Positions 44,572-57,168 of a DNA stretch of 64,000 nt are shown one piece after another (position 1 is the first letter of the stretch; each line of letters opens with the position of its first letter). Source of the DNA: Ophioceras dolichostomum. Taxonomy: Eukaryota; Ascomycota; Sordariomycetes; Magnaporthales; Ophioceraceae. The DNA lies in the NCBI GenBank assembly GCA_003049485.1, contig PYST01000202.1, positions 1 through 64,000 of the forward strand, read 5' to 3'. The notes beneath the pieces were generated by a model. That model worked only from the letters and a program-made list of their open reading frames with translations. It had not been told where the DNA came from and did no database searches. Made by a program: the position numbers and the translations under genes.

Positions 44572-47500
44572 AAGATTGATAGGTGAGAAAGTTGCTGAAT
44601 TTGATGACTGGCCAGCAGTGAGAATAACTGATTATCAAAGGGTTGACCTGTAAGTCTAGCGAAGAGAAGTAGAAAAGGGAGAAGGTGAGGTGAAAATGAG
44701 TGAGTTTGGTGATGAGATGCTGTTTTCGATGAGAGATGTGGACGATCTCGAACTGTTCTTATAGGCATCTCTGGATGATCTTCGCCCTCGATTTTCTCCA
44801 AGTCTATTCTTCCAAACGGACTATTTCTGGCATCTTCAACCATCTTCAGGTGTGCCCGGTTTGCCGGTGGAGGCAACACTTGAGACGATGTGCGATGCTC
44901 AAACAAACAGAGCGCGTTGCCCAGCGCGCGCAATGACTCGATTGCTGATCGTTGATCCACGGTGTCCCTCGGAGTTGTTCATGCATACTTCAAGCGATCC
45001 GTTCGTTTGGATCTGGTGGGCCTCGTAGGTGAGAGGTGAGATTCAGAGACTGTGCTGGACGGCGTCTCAGCGTGACGCGTTCAGCCCTTTTTTTTTGCGT
45101 CAGTACAGTCGGACCTGTCTTGAATGGTTGAACGCTTTGGATTGGATGAGCCCATACGCCTACTACCCAACACTCTCTGGGGAGGGGAAAAGAGAAGAAG
45201 CGTGTGGCATCGATATGCTTAAAGAAGCTATAAAAGTTTCATGGGATTCCGATGTGGGGAGGAGGTCCCACCGTCGACGGTAGATGGGCAGAGGCGGAGA
45301 TCTCAAAGAGTTCTAGAATGGAGATCGCGATAATGAGAAAGCTGTTGATGGCCTATGGCTGGAGCATTGGGGGAAGCTCCCGGCGGCCTGATCTGTAAGG
45401 CCCTCACAGGAGTGGGTCGTGTTGTTGTACGGTATAAGTGCGAGTGCTATGTGGTACGTAGGTCGAAACAAGGTCCTGGCGTAAACCACGTCCTGATTGG
45501 GATATTCCGAGCTTCAGCTGGTCTTGAGGACGGCGGTATGGCCCGTTGGGTGTATGCGGCTCTGCTGGCATGCTGGGTTGTCCCGATGCGGGATGTGGGA
45601 TGCAGGTGAAATAATATGGGGAAGGTGGAGTGCAAGAAGCCCGGTAGTCGTTCTGGCAGTGTTCGCTGACGCGGCCGTGGGGACCAGAGGAAAATATTTG
45701 GGGAATCCAACAGGGCATCATGTTTCGAGTGTTCGGACGAGCACAAACACTTGAAAGCTACTTTGGCATCACTCACTCCAAACAAAACAACGCGTAACGT
45801 GCGATTGATCGCCTAAACGTCCGCGCAATAGGGTGATGGCGAAAGCTGATAGGTACCTAGGTAGGATGAGAGGAGCTGTTAGGTAATTTGGCATGATCCT
45901 GCCAGTTGGGATGTCGATTCGGTGCATCCCATCTTTTCCCATCCTCTGTTTTTGGCAACCGCGTTGTGTCGAGCGCGCTCCACTATCTGATCTCTGAAAT
46001 GCCTGCGACGAGCGGGTGATCATCCATGGGCAGAGGCGACGACGGGAGAGCAGAGCGTACTACCTGAGCTCTCTCAGCCACTCAAAGGTAGCCTTGTTCC
46101 CACACTCATGTGGCAGTCGGCATGCCATTGACTGGGATATCGCATCCTCAGCGCGTTCACCCAGCATGGCCTGAATTGCAGTTGGCATGAGCGAACTAGT
46201 GATCCTTGGCCACAACAAACCAATGGCCAGCGAAGCTGCCGTCACTGCTGGTGTGGACTTCGCCCCAAATTCCAATCGGTTAGGAATCGACTACACAGGG
46301 TAGAACTCGCTCGTTGTATATTCGCGCTGGCGGCCCTATGGCGATTCATTCAGGAGGCCTGAGCAAAGTGAGGGGGCGCTGGTGAGGAGCTACCTGGTGT
46401 GGATGAGGGAATGTGGACATGTCGTCCTTCGGCACATGGTCTTGGTGCAGGCATAGTTGAAGAAGTCCCAGGTCTGGCAACGGCATTTTCCTTGGCGTGT
46501 ATGCACAATGCAGTGGTGGTCCGCTTTGGAAAACCCTAGACGGCGACCACCACCCTATGTCGAGACTGTGTCCGGTGGTCCAAAGATCGTCGGTAATTTT
46601 CTCGTATTCTCATCGTCTCAGCGGCGGTATCTTGTACGGAATACTAAGGAATGGATGTCCGAGTCAGGCCGGCGGCGAGATTCATGGTCCGAATTAGGCT
46701 GGCAGATATGAAGTAAGCAAACTTGAAGTACATTAGGCGAAGGCCGACTTTTAGGGGGGACTCTTCCCCAATTTCTCGATGTCAAGACCAGCGGCGGGCT
46801 TGTCGTCTCCCTTCAGGCAGCGGGAGAAGGAGCTACGAGGAGCAGCGGCCTGGGAAGGAAAGTTCCGATCACTACTATTACGTCACCAGTGAGGGGGCAA
46901 CCGAGACCCTCCGTGCACCAGATCTACCCCAGGCAGCCAGCGTTTCTTTGGACTTTGCTCTCCTTCCCCCTCATCGATGCCCCAGGGACTTTACCGTTCA
47001 AGGCGCACTTCTCTGTATCAATGTGGCCAAACCCGTGGCCATACTCCCTTCATATGAGCTCTCTAAGTGATCACCACGCCATTAAAGCTCCAAATGCGGT
47101 CCTTTCATCCCCCTCCCAAGACGAGTCTCCAAAGCTGTTTGGAAAAGTTCCCAGGCGGAGTTGTCACACCAACCACACTCGCGGCAGAAGGTCAGCCCAT
47201 AAAGACGAAGGCTTTTGCTCTGCAGTGGCCTGACGCTACAGAAAAAGACAGGCAGATAATGTTGGCCGTAAGCTCTCTCGGAAGTTCCAGCTGAAAGGAC
47301 AAACTTCAAGTTACTTCTGGTGGTCTCCTTGTCGATGCCATCACAAGACGACCTAGACGGGGCTCACAACCGCATCTCGGGGTCACAGGACTCCTAGTCC
47401 AGGAATGAACCAAGTGCATTCTCGGTCCTCCAACTCGCCATGTCACGTTGCCCACGGTCTGGGAATTCATCCCGCGGTGTCCGTGCCGGACCTTCCCTTC

Positions 47501-49074
47501 GCATTTCGGAACCGAGTCCCCGTCCCCGGGCCCAAGGTTGGAACGGTAATAATATGGAAGGCAATTATGCATTTCCCGAGATTGCACTGAAGTTGCATAG
47601 TATAGGAGTGTGGCATCGCTATTACAGTCCCCCGGTCTCCTGCTACCGAAGGGGAGCACGGCCGCCGAATTACATTCTCCATCAAGCGCTATGAACTTGA
47701 CCGTAACAACGATCCGATTCCTGAGGTTCTCAGCCCCGACGGCCGCAACAAAGGCCTGCTCTTGTGTAGGATGGAAAGTCTCCTATGCAGGTCACCCCCC
47801 GGATTCGAGCCGGGGGATTTCCCGCTCAGTGGGAGAGGAACGACGTTAGGTTAGTGATGTTCATCAGCTCCCAAATGCTAACAATCGAGTTGTGAATTGA
47901 CTCGTTCCTATTTTTGGGCTTCCTTCATTCTAGCTGGACCCCCTGGCCACTGTGCCATTTAACCTGACTGAGTGCCGTGTAATGGCGGATGACGAGGCAT
48001 CCCTCGTCTTCTCCCCAGGAAACTCGAGTACCTCTCGACCGGCCCCTGCTGGTGGTAGCATTCGCCGCCTATCGGCCATCGACTGCGGTAATTGAAGTGG
48101 AACAGACCCGCATTCCACGCTGGAAAGAGCCGATTCGTGCCCTCATTTTACCTCTAATCTCCGCCTTCTTCCTCACTGCGGCTAAATTAGCTGGGGGAGT
48201 GGAGGCCGACAATTCGACAACTCCCTCGACAAGCTCCGGCTCAATGCGAGCCAATCCACAGCCAATCCGCACTGGGAAAGCACCTCGCTGTCGATTAAGC
48301 GACCAGCTCGCTCTCTGAGGACTTTGTAGAGAGCAGTCTACAGGCCAAGCTGAGCACCGGACGTCCGTCGACGAGGATATTATCAGATCGAATCTTCATC
48401 CTGGGCATCGCTCTCTACTGTCTTGGACAGCCTGATAATTAGATGACGGAGCTCGGCAAGGAGGCGATACGATTGTCATCTGTGGCGGCGTATCGAAAAT
48501 GTCAACCCCGGACGTACGACTGCGCGAGTGGGTGCCTGCTCCCGAGATTTCCGGGCCAGGTACTAGTGAAGGACGCTGGTGGGAGGCCTGCACCCGTCGA
48601 ACCCGTCGAGGATACGGGTGAATTATCAGCATCTCGCTCGCCTGGGTCAGTGAAGAGAAGAGATGAGCCATTTCTGTTGATATGCCCTCTCTCTATAGCC
48701 ACGGGGTTCCACCTCCTCGGGCCCAAGTCTGGGGGCCCCTCTGCCTTCTTGGTCCGTGGCTCATCTATTTAACGCCAGCCAGATCAGCCCCGAGTCACTA
48801 TGGCACTCATCTCACCTGGATTCACCCTCCCTCCTTCCTTGCTCACCTGCATATTGCGCCATCCATCCCGCCGTGTCACCAACAGACGTACAGACGGACA
48901 GCGCAGCTACTAAAGAGCCTCGTGACCTGCTCATTATCTACCTAACTCGACGATATTATCTGCCACTCCTCAGCTCTCAGCTTGCTACACCCAACGTTCA
49001 CTCGTTGATCTCTTATCATCTTCCCCTCCACCATACTGCAGAAGCGAAGCAACCTAGCCTCCTCAAACCCCACA
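44572..49074. other. Gene-free stretch of about 4.5 kb
   Basis: No open frame with domain or exon character on either strand. It contains a tRNA-like hairpin pair (47789-47834). TATTTAA at 48766-48772 may belong to the next gene, which would have a leader of about 280 nt. Confidence 0.5.
47789..47834 (-). other. tRNA-like 3'-half relic
   Basis: On the minus strand: a 4-bp stem TCCC/GGGA with a 7-nt loop (ACTGAGC), a 4-nt spacer, and a perfect T-arm-like hairpin CCCCCGG-CTCGAAT-CCGGGGG, then GTGACC. This looks like anticodon arm, variable loop, T arm and part of an acceptor. No matching 5' acceptor strand or D arm is found, and position 33 is not T, so it is not a working tRNA. Confidence 0.4.
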
Positions 49075-49680
49075 ATGCGCTTCCTCGTCCCCCTCATCTC
49101 CCTCGCCGCGCTAGGCGGCGTCACCGCCATCCCCGCCAACAGCAAAGCCGACTTCCGCTCGCTGTTCACGCGACAAATGGGCGGGGCGCAGCGCTGCCCC
49201 ACGGCCAAGGAGGCCACAGACGCCGTGGAGGTCTACCGCCTGCTGATCGCCGAGTACGACCCGGACCTGGGCGAGAAGTGGGTGGCCAAGTCGTTCGTCG
49301 ACAACTCGGACTCGATCAATACCTTCATCCACCGACCCCTGGGAGGCCCCACCTTCCCGACCAAGGCGGCCTTCACCGAGAGCCAGGAGTACACGATGCA
49401 TTTCCCGATCGAGATCCTCAGCGTCGACGCCGTGCAGTGCGCCACCATTGCGCTGCAGTGGACGGCCGCCTTCGGCGACGCCATGCTCCCCAGCAAGGGC
49501 ATCACCGTCATGAAGCTCGTGTGGGAGGACGAGCGGTGGAAAGTTGCGCAGATCGACGTCGAGTTCAACGCGCTCACCTGGCTGCTCAACATGGGCGGCA
49601 GCTATTCTTGGGAGGGCAAGACCTACACCCCGGCTTCGCCTGACCCGGCGCTGGTTCCCAAGAAGCCGACGGTGGCGTGA
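49075..49680 (+). CDS. Secreted NTF2-like domain protein
   Basis: A single exon, 201 residues, with ATG in CACAATG context. The signal peptide is MRFLVPLISLAALGGVTAIP, and a short pro-like part (FRSLFTRQ) follows. The body has the helix-then-curved-sheet pattern of fungal secreted NTF2-like proteins: CPTAKEATDAVEVYRLLIAE, EKWVAKSFVDNSDSINTF, AFTESQEYTMHF, and the closing strands MKLVWEDERWKVAQIDVEFN. Only two Cys remain after the signal (RCP and VQCAT), possibly a single disulfide. NTF2-like folds bind small ligands or act as isomerases or cyclases; secreted fungal members are uncharacterised. Function unknown. Confidence 0.88.
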   Translation: MRFLVPLISLAALGGVTAIPANSKADFRSLFTRQMGGAQRCPTAKEATDAVEVYRLLIAEYDPDLGEKWVAKSFVDNSDSINTFIHRPLGGPTFPTKAAFTESQEYTMHFPIEILSVDAVQCATIALQWTAAFGDAMLPSKGITVMKLVWEDERWKVAQIDVEFNALTWLLNMGGSYSWEGKTYTPASPDPALVPKKPTVA

Positions 49681-51667
49681 GAAAGAGGAACAGGAGACGG
49701 CCGGTTGTTTGTTTTCTCTGTCTTCGTTCTCATCTCCTCGTGGCCATGAGTCGGACCAGGGTAGATGGAACTGTCAGATACCTTAGCAGTTCGTGGGAGA
49801 GGGTGGTGAGGGTGGTAGTACCGGCCGGATGAGGGAACAACAAGAATATGTCTTCCCACCTACGAACACACGTTCTTTGAAAATTATAACTCAAGCGTAA
49901 TTACATCGAAAGCTAGAGAATCAGACCTCCTTATAAGTCCCAAAACGTACCTAGCAGGAACAAGAACGCGCCGGGCCCTACCGCACACGTGACAATACTA
50001 CGCAATCCCGAACTGCATGCATCTGACTGGAGAGAGCGGAGCCATTATCAGACAACCGTATGCCGAACACCACCATGCTACCTCCTGCCTACCAGTACTC
50101 ACCTAGCTATATTACTGCTCAGATAAGGTCTTCGTCTTCCATAGCTATGATATTACATTGTAGTGTCACCCAACATACTTTCTTCCCCTTCGAACTGAAA
50201 GCAGATATTTTACCTGGGGATGGGGGTGATCCGCTGTTAGTATTTTGATTATTGCTGCCCTTTCCTATGCCGTCTGCATCAATCTCTTCTAATAGTACCC
50301 AGTCTCCAGTCGATCTCAAAGAGTTCGTGCACCCAGTTCCCCTGTCTCCCTGCCCAGTCCTTTAACCCGGCTTGTGCTACCTACCTAAGTCACGTTCATC
50401 CACCATGGGCATGACGTGCGACAAGCCCGGACTACCCCTTCCCCAAGAGAATCAAGGTCCGTCTGACTGCGTGTCCGTCAAATCGTGGCCATTGACTCTG
50501 GGCATTGTGGGTGGCTGGCAATAAGGGGGTGGATGGTCATCACAGGTACGTCAGCTTCGCTCCCTCGAACATCAAATAACTCAAATCCAATTCCGGTCTG
50601 CGTTGCGCACCCACTATCTAAGTCGTTCGCTTGCCAGTTCTGTGATACCTCAGCGCCCCTTGGCCCTCTAGGCGTTGCAGGTGCTCCCAGGCTCATAACG
50701 AGATTAGATGGCAGCTAGGTCTACGCCAAGAGAGCAAGTATGTAGGGGCGCTCCTCGTTGGTCAGGCTATTTGCAACATATGATGGGACTTACTTGGCGC
50801 TGGGCATTACCTTTTTGGGCGAGTGACCGCTGATCCCTAATATCCCCTTGGATCGTTGCGCCCACCGCATCCAGTGTCGATATTTTCTGTGCCACCTGAA
50901 TCTGACTTTCGCGTGGAAGATAGCGGGAGAGTTCTCACAAGCTCGTCTGCATTGCAGTACTAGTGCTTTGCTAATCATTCACGGTAAAACCGGCCGCGTC
51001 AAACTCTCCAAACCCGCGCTTGCGTTTCTGTGTGGGCGGGAAATGAGTATTGGGCCCACGCACGGGAATCAAGCGAATCCCATACATATGGGGATGGATA
51101 ACCCAGATGGCTGTGTGCAGCTCGGGAAGAGCTGCTTATCCGGCTTCTACTATGAACCATTACTCCAATTTTTCAGGCGGCTCTTGGCCTCCTTGGCCTC
51201 CAATCACCTTCCGAAGTTCCGCTAAAATTGGGGTGGCAATACACGTGTATCCCTCCTACCTACACACATGGAAGAGCCCATGAAGCTGCCAGAATGGGAC
51301 TGCCACATGAGCCATGGCAGAGCCGCCCGCCCGCTGCGTCTGGTACTATCATGATGCGAACAGGAATGTGAGGAAGCTGCCCTGGCTTATCACTGAAAGT
51401 GCGGACCGGAATAAATCCTCTGGGCGAATACTTGGCTTCCATTCACTCATCCTCAGCCCGGGCCGGGCGACCACCGCGAGCGGTTGCACTGACAGCTTCG
51501 TCACCACTATTACTACTGCTTAAATAAAATCATCGTCAACCCACGTCTTTCAAGTTCTTCTCCTCCAGAATTTTCATTCAATTTCTCCTAACACGCATCC
51601 GCTGTTGTGGCAAAATCCCTGAATCTGCTCCCACTCGCCAGAATACCAGCCAGACGCCATCATCGAC
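49681..51667. other. Intergenic, no gene seen
   Basis: 2 kb between two plus-strand genes. No domain-like frame. Confidence 0.5.
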
Positions 51668-53471
51668 ATGCCTAACATCGCCCACATCTTCTCAAAGGTC
51701 CACCACGGCGTCCACAAGCTCTTCCGAGATGGAGGCCAGAAGCAGCCATCCCCAAAAGTCCTAGTCGCCACTCCGGCCTCATCCACGACGACCGACGAGG
51801 GCCTACCGTCGCCCCTCGTCGCCCTAGCCGAGAAGCTCCTCTTGGCTGCTAAATCGCTCGAGCTCACCCCCCAAAACCCTCATGGGGACAAGGCCGGGAG
51901 GATGGCCATCGCGAAAATGGCTAAGAAGATCCACCTCGAAGCTAGCGGAGCCGAGGGAATCCTCCCAATGTACGCCACGACGGTGTGTTTCTCCCTGCCT
52001 GCCTTGCGTGCTCGATTCCCTATTACGCCCAGTATCCCATTGCCATCCACGCTACCTGGGGCACTATGATGCTGACTGCTACCGTGCCTATTTTGGAAAC
52101 TGCTAGTTTGGCGAGATCGGCGCGACATACATGTTTATGGAGTGGAAACTCTTCGACAAAATCCCCCACACCGAGGATGGCATATCGTTCAAGGACCTGG
52201 CGGACTCCATCGGAGCTCCCGAGGCTGTGATCTGTAATGTTACCCTTGTAACCTCCCACATGAATTCGCCCCAGCCACCCGTAACACACTCGTCGGCCGC
52301 TAACCTGGTATAACCTACGCCGCCTTCGTACACCGCCAAATCCAGCTCGCCTCGGCGGCATGCTCGTCGCAACCGGCCGTCTTATACACACCCAAACCGG
52401 CCGAGTCAGACACTCGCACACATCTGTGCTCTTCAAAGCCGAACACCCCGTTGGCAACCTCTTCCGGATAATGCTGGAGCACGGCCTGCGGGGGTACATC
52501 CGCTGGCCCGAGTACTTCGCCAAGTACGGCGTCGTCGAGCCCAGCGGGCCGACCCACAACCCGTTCACCTTCAGCTGGGGCTACCCCGAGATGAGCGTCT
52601 TCGACGTCGTGGCTATGGACCCGGAGCGGGCCCGCATCTTCGCGGGCGCCATGCGCAGCACGTACTCCATCTCGGCTACGTCCGGCGGGCCGGCGCACCT
52701 ATACGACTTCGGCTGGCTGGCAGCAACAGCAGCCCGAGACGGCTACGAGGAGGAGGCAGGTAGTCGTAGCCGTGGCCTACCGCCGCCCCCCCTCATCGTG
52801 GACGTCGGAGGCAGCCACGGTCACACCCTGGCACACATCCTCAAGACTTTCCCCGAGATCCCCCAGGAGCGGTGTATGCTGCAGGACCGCGCGGATGTCA
52901 TCAAGGAGTCTCGCAAGGATCCGAGCGCGGCGCTGACAGGGATACAGAGAGTTGCGCACGATTTCATGACGGAACAGCCTGCTGAAGGTCAAGGTAAGCA
53001 CGGGCCGCGAAGGTTCTTACCGACCTATAATAGCCTACCCCTGACTATCACCCCTGACGACCCTCTGACAGGGCAGACAACACTAAGTGAAGTACAAAGA
53101 TCCCGATTGCTAACACACGGGCCCCAATGCTCACCCCTGACCAACCTACAACAGGCGCCAAGATCTACCTTCTGCGCCGCGTCCTCCACGACTACACGGA
53201 CCAGATCTGCGTGTCCATCCTGACCCACCTGGCCGCAGCCCTCCCCCGGGCCGATTCTCGGGCCCGCGTGCTGATCATGGACCAGATTATGTCGGACCCG
53301 CCCACGCCCGGCAACGCGGCCGCCGACATGGTCATGTTCAACATCGGGGGCAAAGAGCGCAGCGCGGCCGGGTTCGAGAAGATCGTGGGAGAGGCCGGGA
53401 TGAGGACCGTCCAGATCCATAAGAAGGAGGGGAACGATATGGGTGTCGTGGAGTGTGCCCTGAGCACCTGA
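51668..53471 (+). CDS. COMT-type SAM-dependent O-methyltransferase
   Basis: Four exons: 51668-51982, 52107-52233, 52346-52993 and 53155-53471, 468 residues. Donors are GTGTGT, GTAATG and GTAAGC; acceptors are CTAG, CCAG and ACAG; phases agree. The N-terminal dimerisation/winged-helix part includes FGEIGATYMFMEWKLFDKIP and GISFKDLADSIGAPEAV, joined to RLGGMLVATGRL by splicing. The catalytic part (PF00891) has PPLIVDVGGSHGHTLAHIL (SAM motif I, about residue 300) and LLRRVLHDYTD, in which His is the expected general base. It ends with GFEKIVGEAGMRTVQIHKKE. Such enzymes methylate phenolic hydroxyls, often in aromatic polyketides. Its 3' end faces an MFS transporter. A link is possible but not shown. 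Confidence 0.93.
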
Positions 53472-54097
53472 GGATGACTGATTAGGATGAACGGCGTCAA
53501 GAATGGGTCGTATTAGTTATGCTGGGACTAGTTGGGGAAGGCTACTACTTACAATCCCTGATGGAGGAGTCCTTCGTCTTTTCTTCCACAAGGAGCGAGT
53601 GGTATCAGCTCCGCTGACGGCTGATTGAAGGAACATCATGGGAACAGGACTTCGGAATCGGGTTGACGAACACCACAGGTCTAGGACAGCATGGATTTGT
53701 GCACCAATACGAGTAGCTACTTACTTACTATTAGTACCTTTCCTGTCTGCATTCCATCTCCAAGACTCCCTAGCCCGGGGCCGAATGCCAATTCGGCGTT
53801 GACCTGTGCTCCCTAAGTTATGGCTCCACGGGCCGCACGGGGCCGCAGCCTAGCCGTGCTGCGCCGTGCGGCGCCGCTCAGGGCCGTGAGGCCTGTCCAA
53901 CGGACCCGATCCCAAGCGGCCACCAGACCCGCGTAAACTCGCATAAGCCGAGGACAGCCCCCTAGAAAGGCGCAGCCATTACAACCACACTCGAAACAGA
54001 AGGCCAACAGAAGGCTGGGCCAGCAAATTCGAGGCCTAACCGACTTCCTCCCTAGGGCCAGATTATATTTCAGCCTCCTCCTCCACAACGGCGCCCC
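53472..54097. other. Convergent intergenic region
   Basis: 626 bp between the OMT and MFS 3' ends. Nothing recognised. Confidence 0.6.
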
Positions 54098-55603
54098 TCA
54101 GATCCTCCCCCAAGCGCCCTTCGAGGTCTGCATCTTCGCCAACAAGCACAGCACAGCGCCAACCATGAGCAACACGCCGCTCAGCACCGCCACCTGATCG
54201 AACCCGCCGTACCGATGGAGCAGCGCCCCGTTGATCGGCGGGCTGACCAGGACCGCAAACGACGCAACCGCGACCCCCATGCCCATGTACGTGCCGATAT
54301 CCTTCGGACTCTCCGGACACAGCGTGAACACCACCGACCCGCCCGAGATGATGGCGCCCGACGTCACGCCGAACACGCACGAGAACACGATGATTCCCGC
54401 CGTCGTCGTGGCCGCCGGCCAGCAGAACACCAGCACGGAACTCGCCGCGCCGGCCACCAGCAGTGTGTTCATCCTCCCGAACTTGTCCCCCAGTATCCCG
54501 GGCACGATCCTCCCCGGGACGCTTGCGCCGTTGATCATGGCCACCAGGTACCCCGCCAGCTGCTCGTCCATGCCCCTGGACACGCCATAGGTAGGCAGGT
54601 AGAAGAACGGCACGAACATGCCGAAGAACATGAAGAACACCGCGCCCACCAACAGCGCGTACAGCGGACTCCGAAACGCGCCCCAGAGGAAGAACCGCGA
54701 CTCCCGCGGCGGCAGCCGAGCGCGCACCGTCACGCACGCGAACACCAGAAGCGGCACCATCACGAACCCGCACGCGCGCACCGCCCAGCCGAACCCCACG
54801 CCCACCCCGCTCTCAGGACTGAGCAGCCTCGCCAACACGATGGGGAAAACCACCGCGCCGAGAGAGCTCCCCGCGATCGCAACCCCCATAGCAGCGCCCC
54901 TCTTCCTGTCAAACCACTGCGGCGTCGCGGCCATGGCGGGGAACATCAGCATCCCGTTCGCCAGGCCGGCCAGCACGCCCTGCACCAGCAGAAAATGCCA
55001 GTACTCGCGACACACGCTCGTGAGCATCACCGCCAGCAGGTACACCAGCGCCGCGGGCCGGATCACCCAGCCGCCGTACCTGTCGAACACGGGGCCGCCG
55101 ACCACGCCGGAGGCGAAGATGAGGAAGGCCTGCAGGGAGCCGATCCAGGAGATGGCGTCGGGGGAGTGGTCTGCGAGTTGGTGGGTCATGTAGTGTGATT
55201 GGAAGACGCCCCAGGAGTTTGTGAAGCCGAGGGTGCAGAAGAGGATCGAGGCGGTGCCGGTTGCGCAGAGCCAGGCGCGGGGGCCGCCATCGGGGAAGTC
55301 TTTTGTTGGCTGGGGTGGTGATGATGATGATTGCGATGACGGAGACTGCTGAGAGGAGGCGTCGTGTGCTACGGCGGAAGACGGTTTGGCGGTCGGTTCC
55401 TGGCCCTGGGGCGGAGGGTGAACCGTGCCGGACTCGAGGTCGTCGAGCGGAACGACTAGGCTTTGCTGGGAGATCTGCTCGTGGAGCACCTTGTCATCCT
55501 GCTTGTCGTCGTCGAAGTGGCCGCTGGCGCGCAGAGCGCCGCCTGGGAGACGGGGGTTGCGGGGCCCGCTTCGGGCTGAGGGGGATCTTGTGAGGGAGTT
55601 CAT
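54098..55603 (-). CDS. MFS transporter, monocarboxylate (MCT) type
   Basis: A single exon, 501 residues from the first ATG (MNSLTRSPSARSG); the frame is open five codons further from a GTG. The N-terminal ~100 residues are polar, Ser/Pro/Gln-rich and probably cytosolic. The signature DFPDGGPRAWLCATG then opens the first helix, as in fungal MCT/riboflavin-transporter-like proteins. About 12 hydrophobic segments follow with the usual inner loop (QWFDRKRGAAMGVAIAGSSL) and the second-half counterpart (PGRIVPGILGDKFGRMN). This is the usual length for the family. It is expected in the plasma membrane, moving carboxylates or secondary products with protons. The substrate cannot be read from sequence. 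Confidence 0.94.
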   Translation of the reverse strand: MNSLTRSPSARSGPRNPRLPGGALRASGHFDDDKQDDKVLHEQISQQSLVVPLDDLESGTVHPPPQGQEPTAKPSSAVAHDASSQQSPSSQSSSSPPQPTKDFPDGGPRAWLCATGTASILFCTLGFTNSWGVFQSHYMTHQLADHSPDAISWIGSLQAFLIFASGVVGGPVFDRYGGWVIRPAALVYLLAVMLTSVCREYWHFLLVQGVLAGLANGMLMFPAMAATPQWFDRKRGAAMGVAIAGSSLGAVVFPIVLARLLSPESGVGVGFGWAVRACGFVMVPLLVFACVTVRARLPPRESRFFLWGAFRSPLYALLVGAVFFMFFGMFVPFFYLPTYGVSRGMDEQLAGYLVAMINGASVPGRIVPGILGDKFGRMNTLLVAGAASSVLVFCWPAATTTAGIIVFSCVFGVTSGAIISGGSVVFTLCPESPKDIGTYMGMGVAVASFAVLVSPPINGALLHRYGGFDQVAVLSGVLLMVGAVLCLLAKMQTSKGAWGRI

Positions 55604-57168
55604 TTTCGGAGGCTTCACACTCTCTCCCTCCGACCTCTTCTTGACGTCCGTGTGGGTCTGTTATGAGGTGATCGGTGATGTGATGATGCGGCGGCGCTTC
55701 GGCAGTCGTAATCTGTGAATCTGTGATATGGAATTTCGTCAGTGGCCTGGCTCTACATGCAATCCTCGCGATGCAGATGGTTGCAAGAAATTATCAACAC
55801 TCGACTGCTCACCTGATTATAGCTCACTTGAGCTAAGACCTGCTCAGGGAAGGAAGGAGATGAGAATCTGTGGCGATGTCTGGCGGTTATGACGCTCGAG
55901 GTCGAAGTCGTTGAACAAAGTGGAGACCAGATGGGATGAAAAAAAAGGTCAAGCTAGCCCGTCTCATTCATTAATGACGACGAGGAATCGTAGTTGAATT
56001 ACCCCAAATTATCTATCTCTTCCCCCCTCGTCCTCCATGAACTCAGACATTCTGCATGCGCTGCCAGCGAGTCGCTTTGACTCGCCCATCTGCATCATCT
56101 GCATCTTCCCCTCATCAATTTGCATGGCCCGTTGTTGAAGGACGAACAGAAGAAGCTCGCACCGTCCAACCGTCCGTCCCCAGCTCGTGTCTACTATCGA
56201 CGTGGGTGTGTCTATTCTCAGATTTTGACGGCCGGCGGTTCAGGCACGGGCCAAGGCGCAAAAGGATAATCCCGACCGGACCTCCGAACGAGAGGAGATG
56301 TCCAGTTGGGGTTCGCCCTCATATAGAAGAAACCCGCGCTGCAGTTCCAATGCAACTCTAACCGCACCCTTCCCGACCGAAATCTGCTTGTGGATTGCAT
56401 TATGCATGGAGATTAGAATTGGGCCAAAAATGAGATGTGATTTGTTTTTTCGTGTTTCTCTTTTTCTCGGGCCCGGGAAGCGGTTTGGTGTGCCGAGACA
56501 AGTCGTTTGCGGCCTACCACAGGTGTGACCAGTGTACAACTGATGTGGCAACGGTGTCTCCGTTTTCGGTCCCCAAGTCCAGACCAGATCCGCGTGGTTG
56601 GCGTGGTACAAGACCGGTTAAATGTACAACACTTGGGAAGAGGGAGGGAAGGAGAGCCCACCGCGATGCTTTCCAAAATGGATACCTATTCTGTACAGAC
56701 GACAAACGGTTTTATTTTCCCAGAGCAGCACATGAGGAAAATGCGTACGATATGCATCTGTTCTCTGGAAAGAGGGATTAGGTACTATCCATCGACCTAA
56801 GATCGCAGCCGCTGAAACACATTTGATGACAGTTGAACTGCGGCAAGGGAGTCGACACTACCCTGATCAATGAGGTTGCCGTGAAATGTGATCCGGGATA
56901 GGGTAGGGCCGACACAGCGGGTTCACCAGCCGACCAAGAAGATATCGGTCTGGTAGGTACAAGTAGCTTCTGATAACACCAAATCGCGATATCTAGAGGG
57001 GGGTTAGGAGCTTCATGGAGTTCTGCAGGAAACACGGTGGCGGTCTCCAAACAAGAACTGCAAGAAGACACACCACTCATCACCAAGATCCAAGATTCCA
57101 TCCATCTCGCCCAACAACCTCATCTCACCTCACCTCACCTACACCCACTCATTCAGTCCCAGTCCCAC
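55604..57168. other. Intergenic, no gene seen
   Basis: Promoter side of the MFS gene and 3' side of the repeat-rich secreted protein gene. No supported frame. Confidence 0.5.

Noticed and set aside
54215..55198. Long plus-strand frames opposite the MFS gene
   Set aside because: Very rich in His, Arg and Pro, as expected for the antisense of a GC-rich membrane protein gene.
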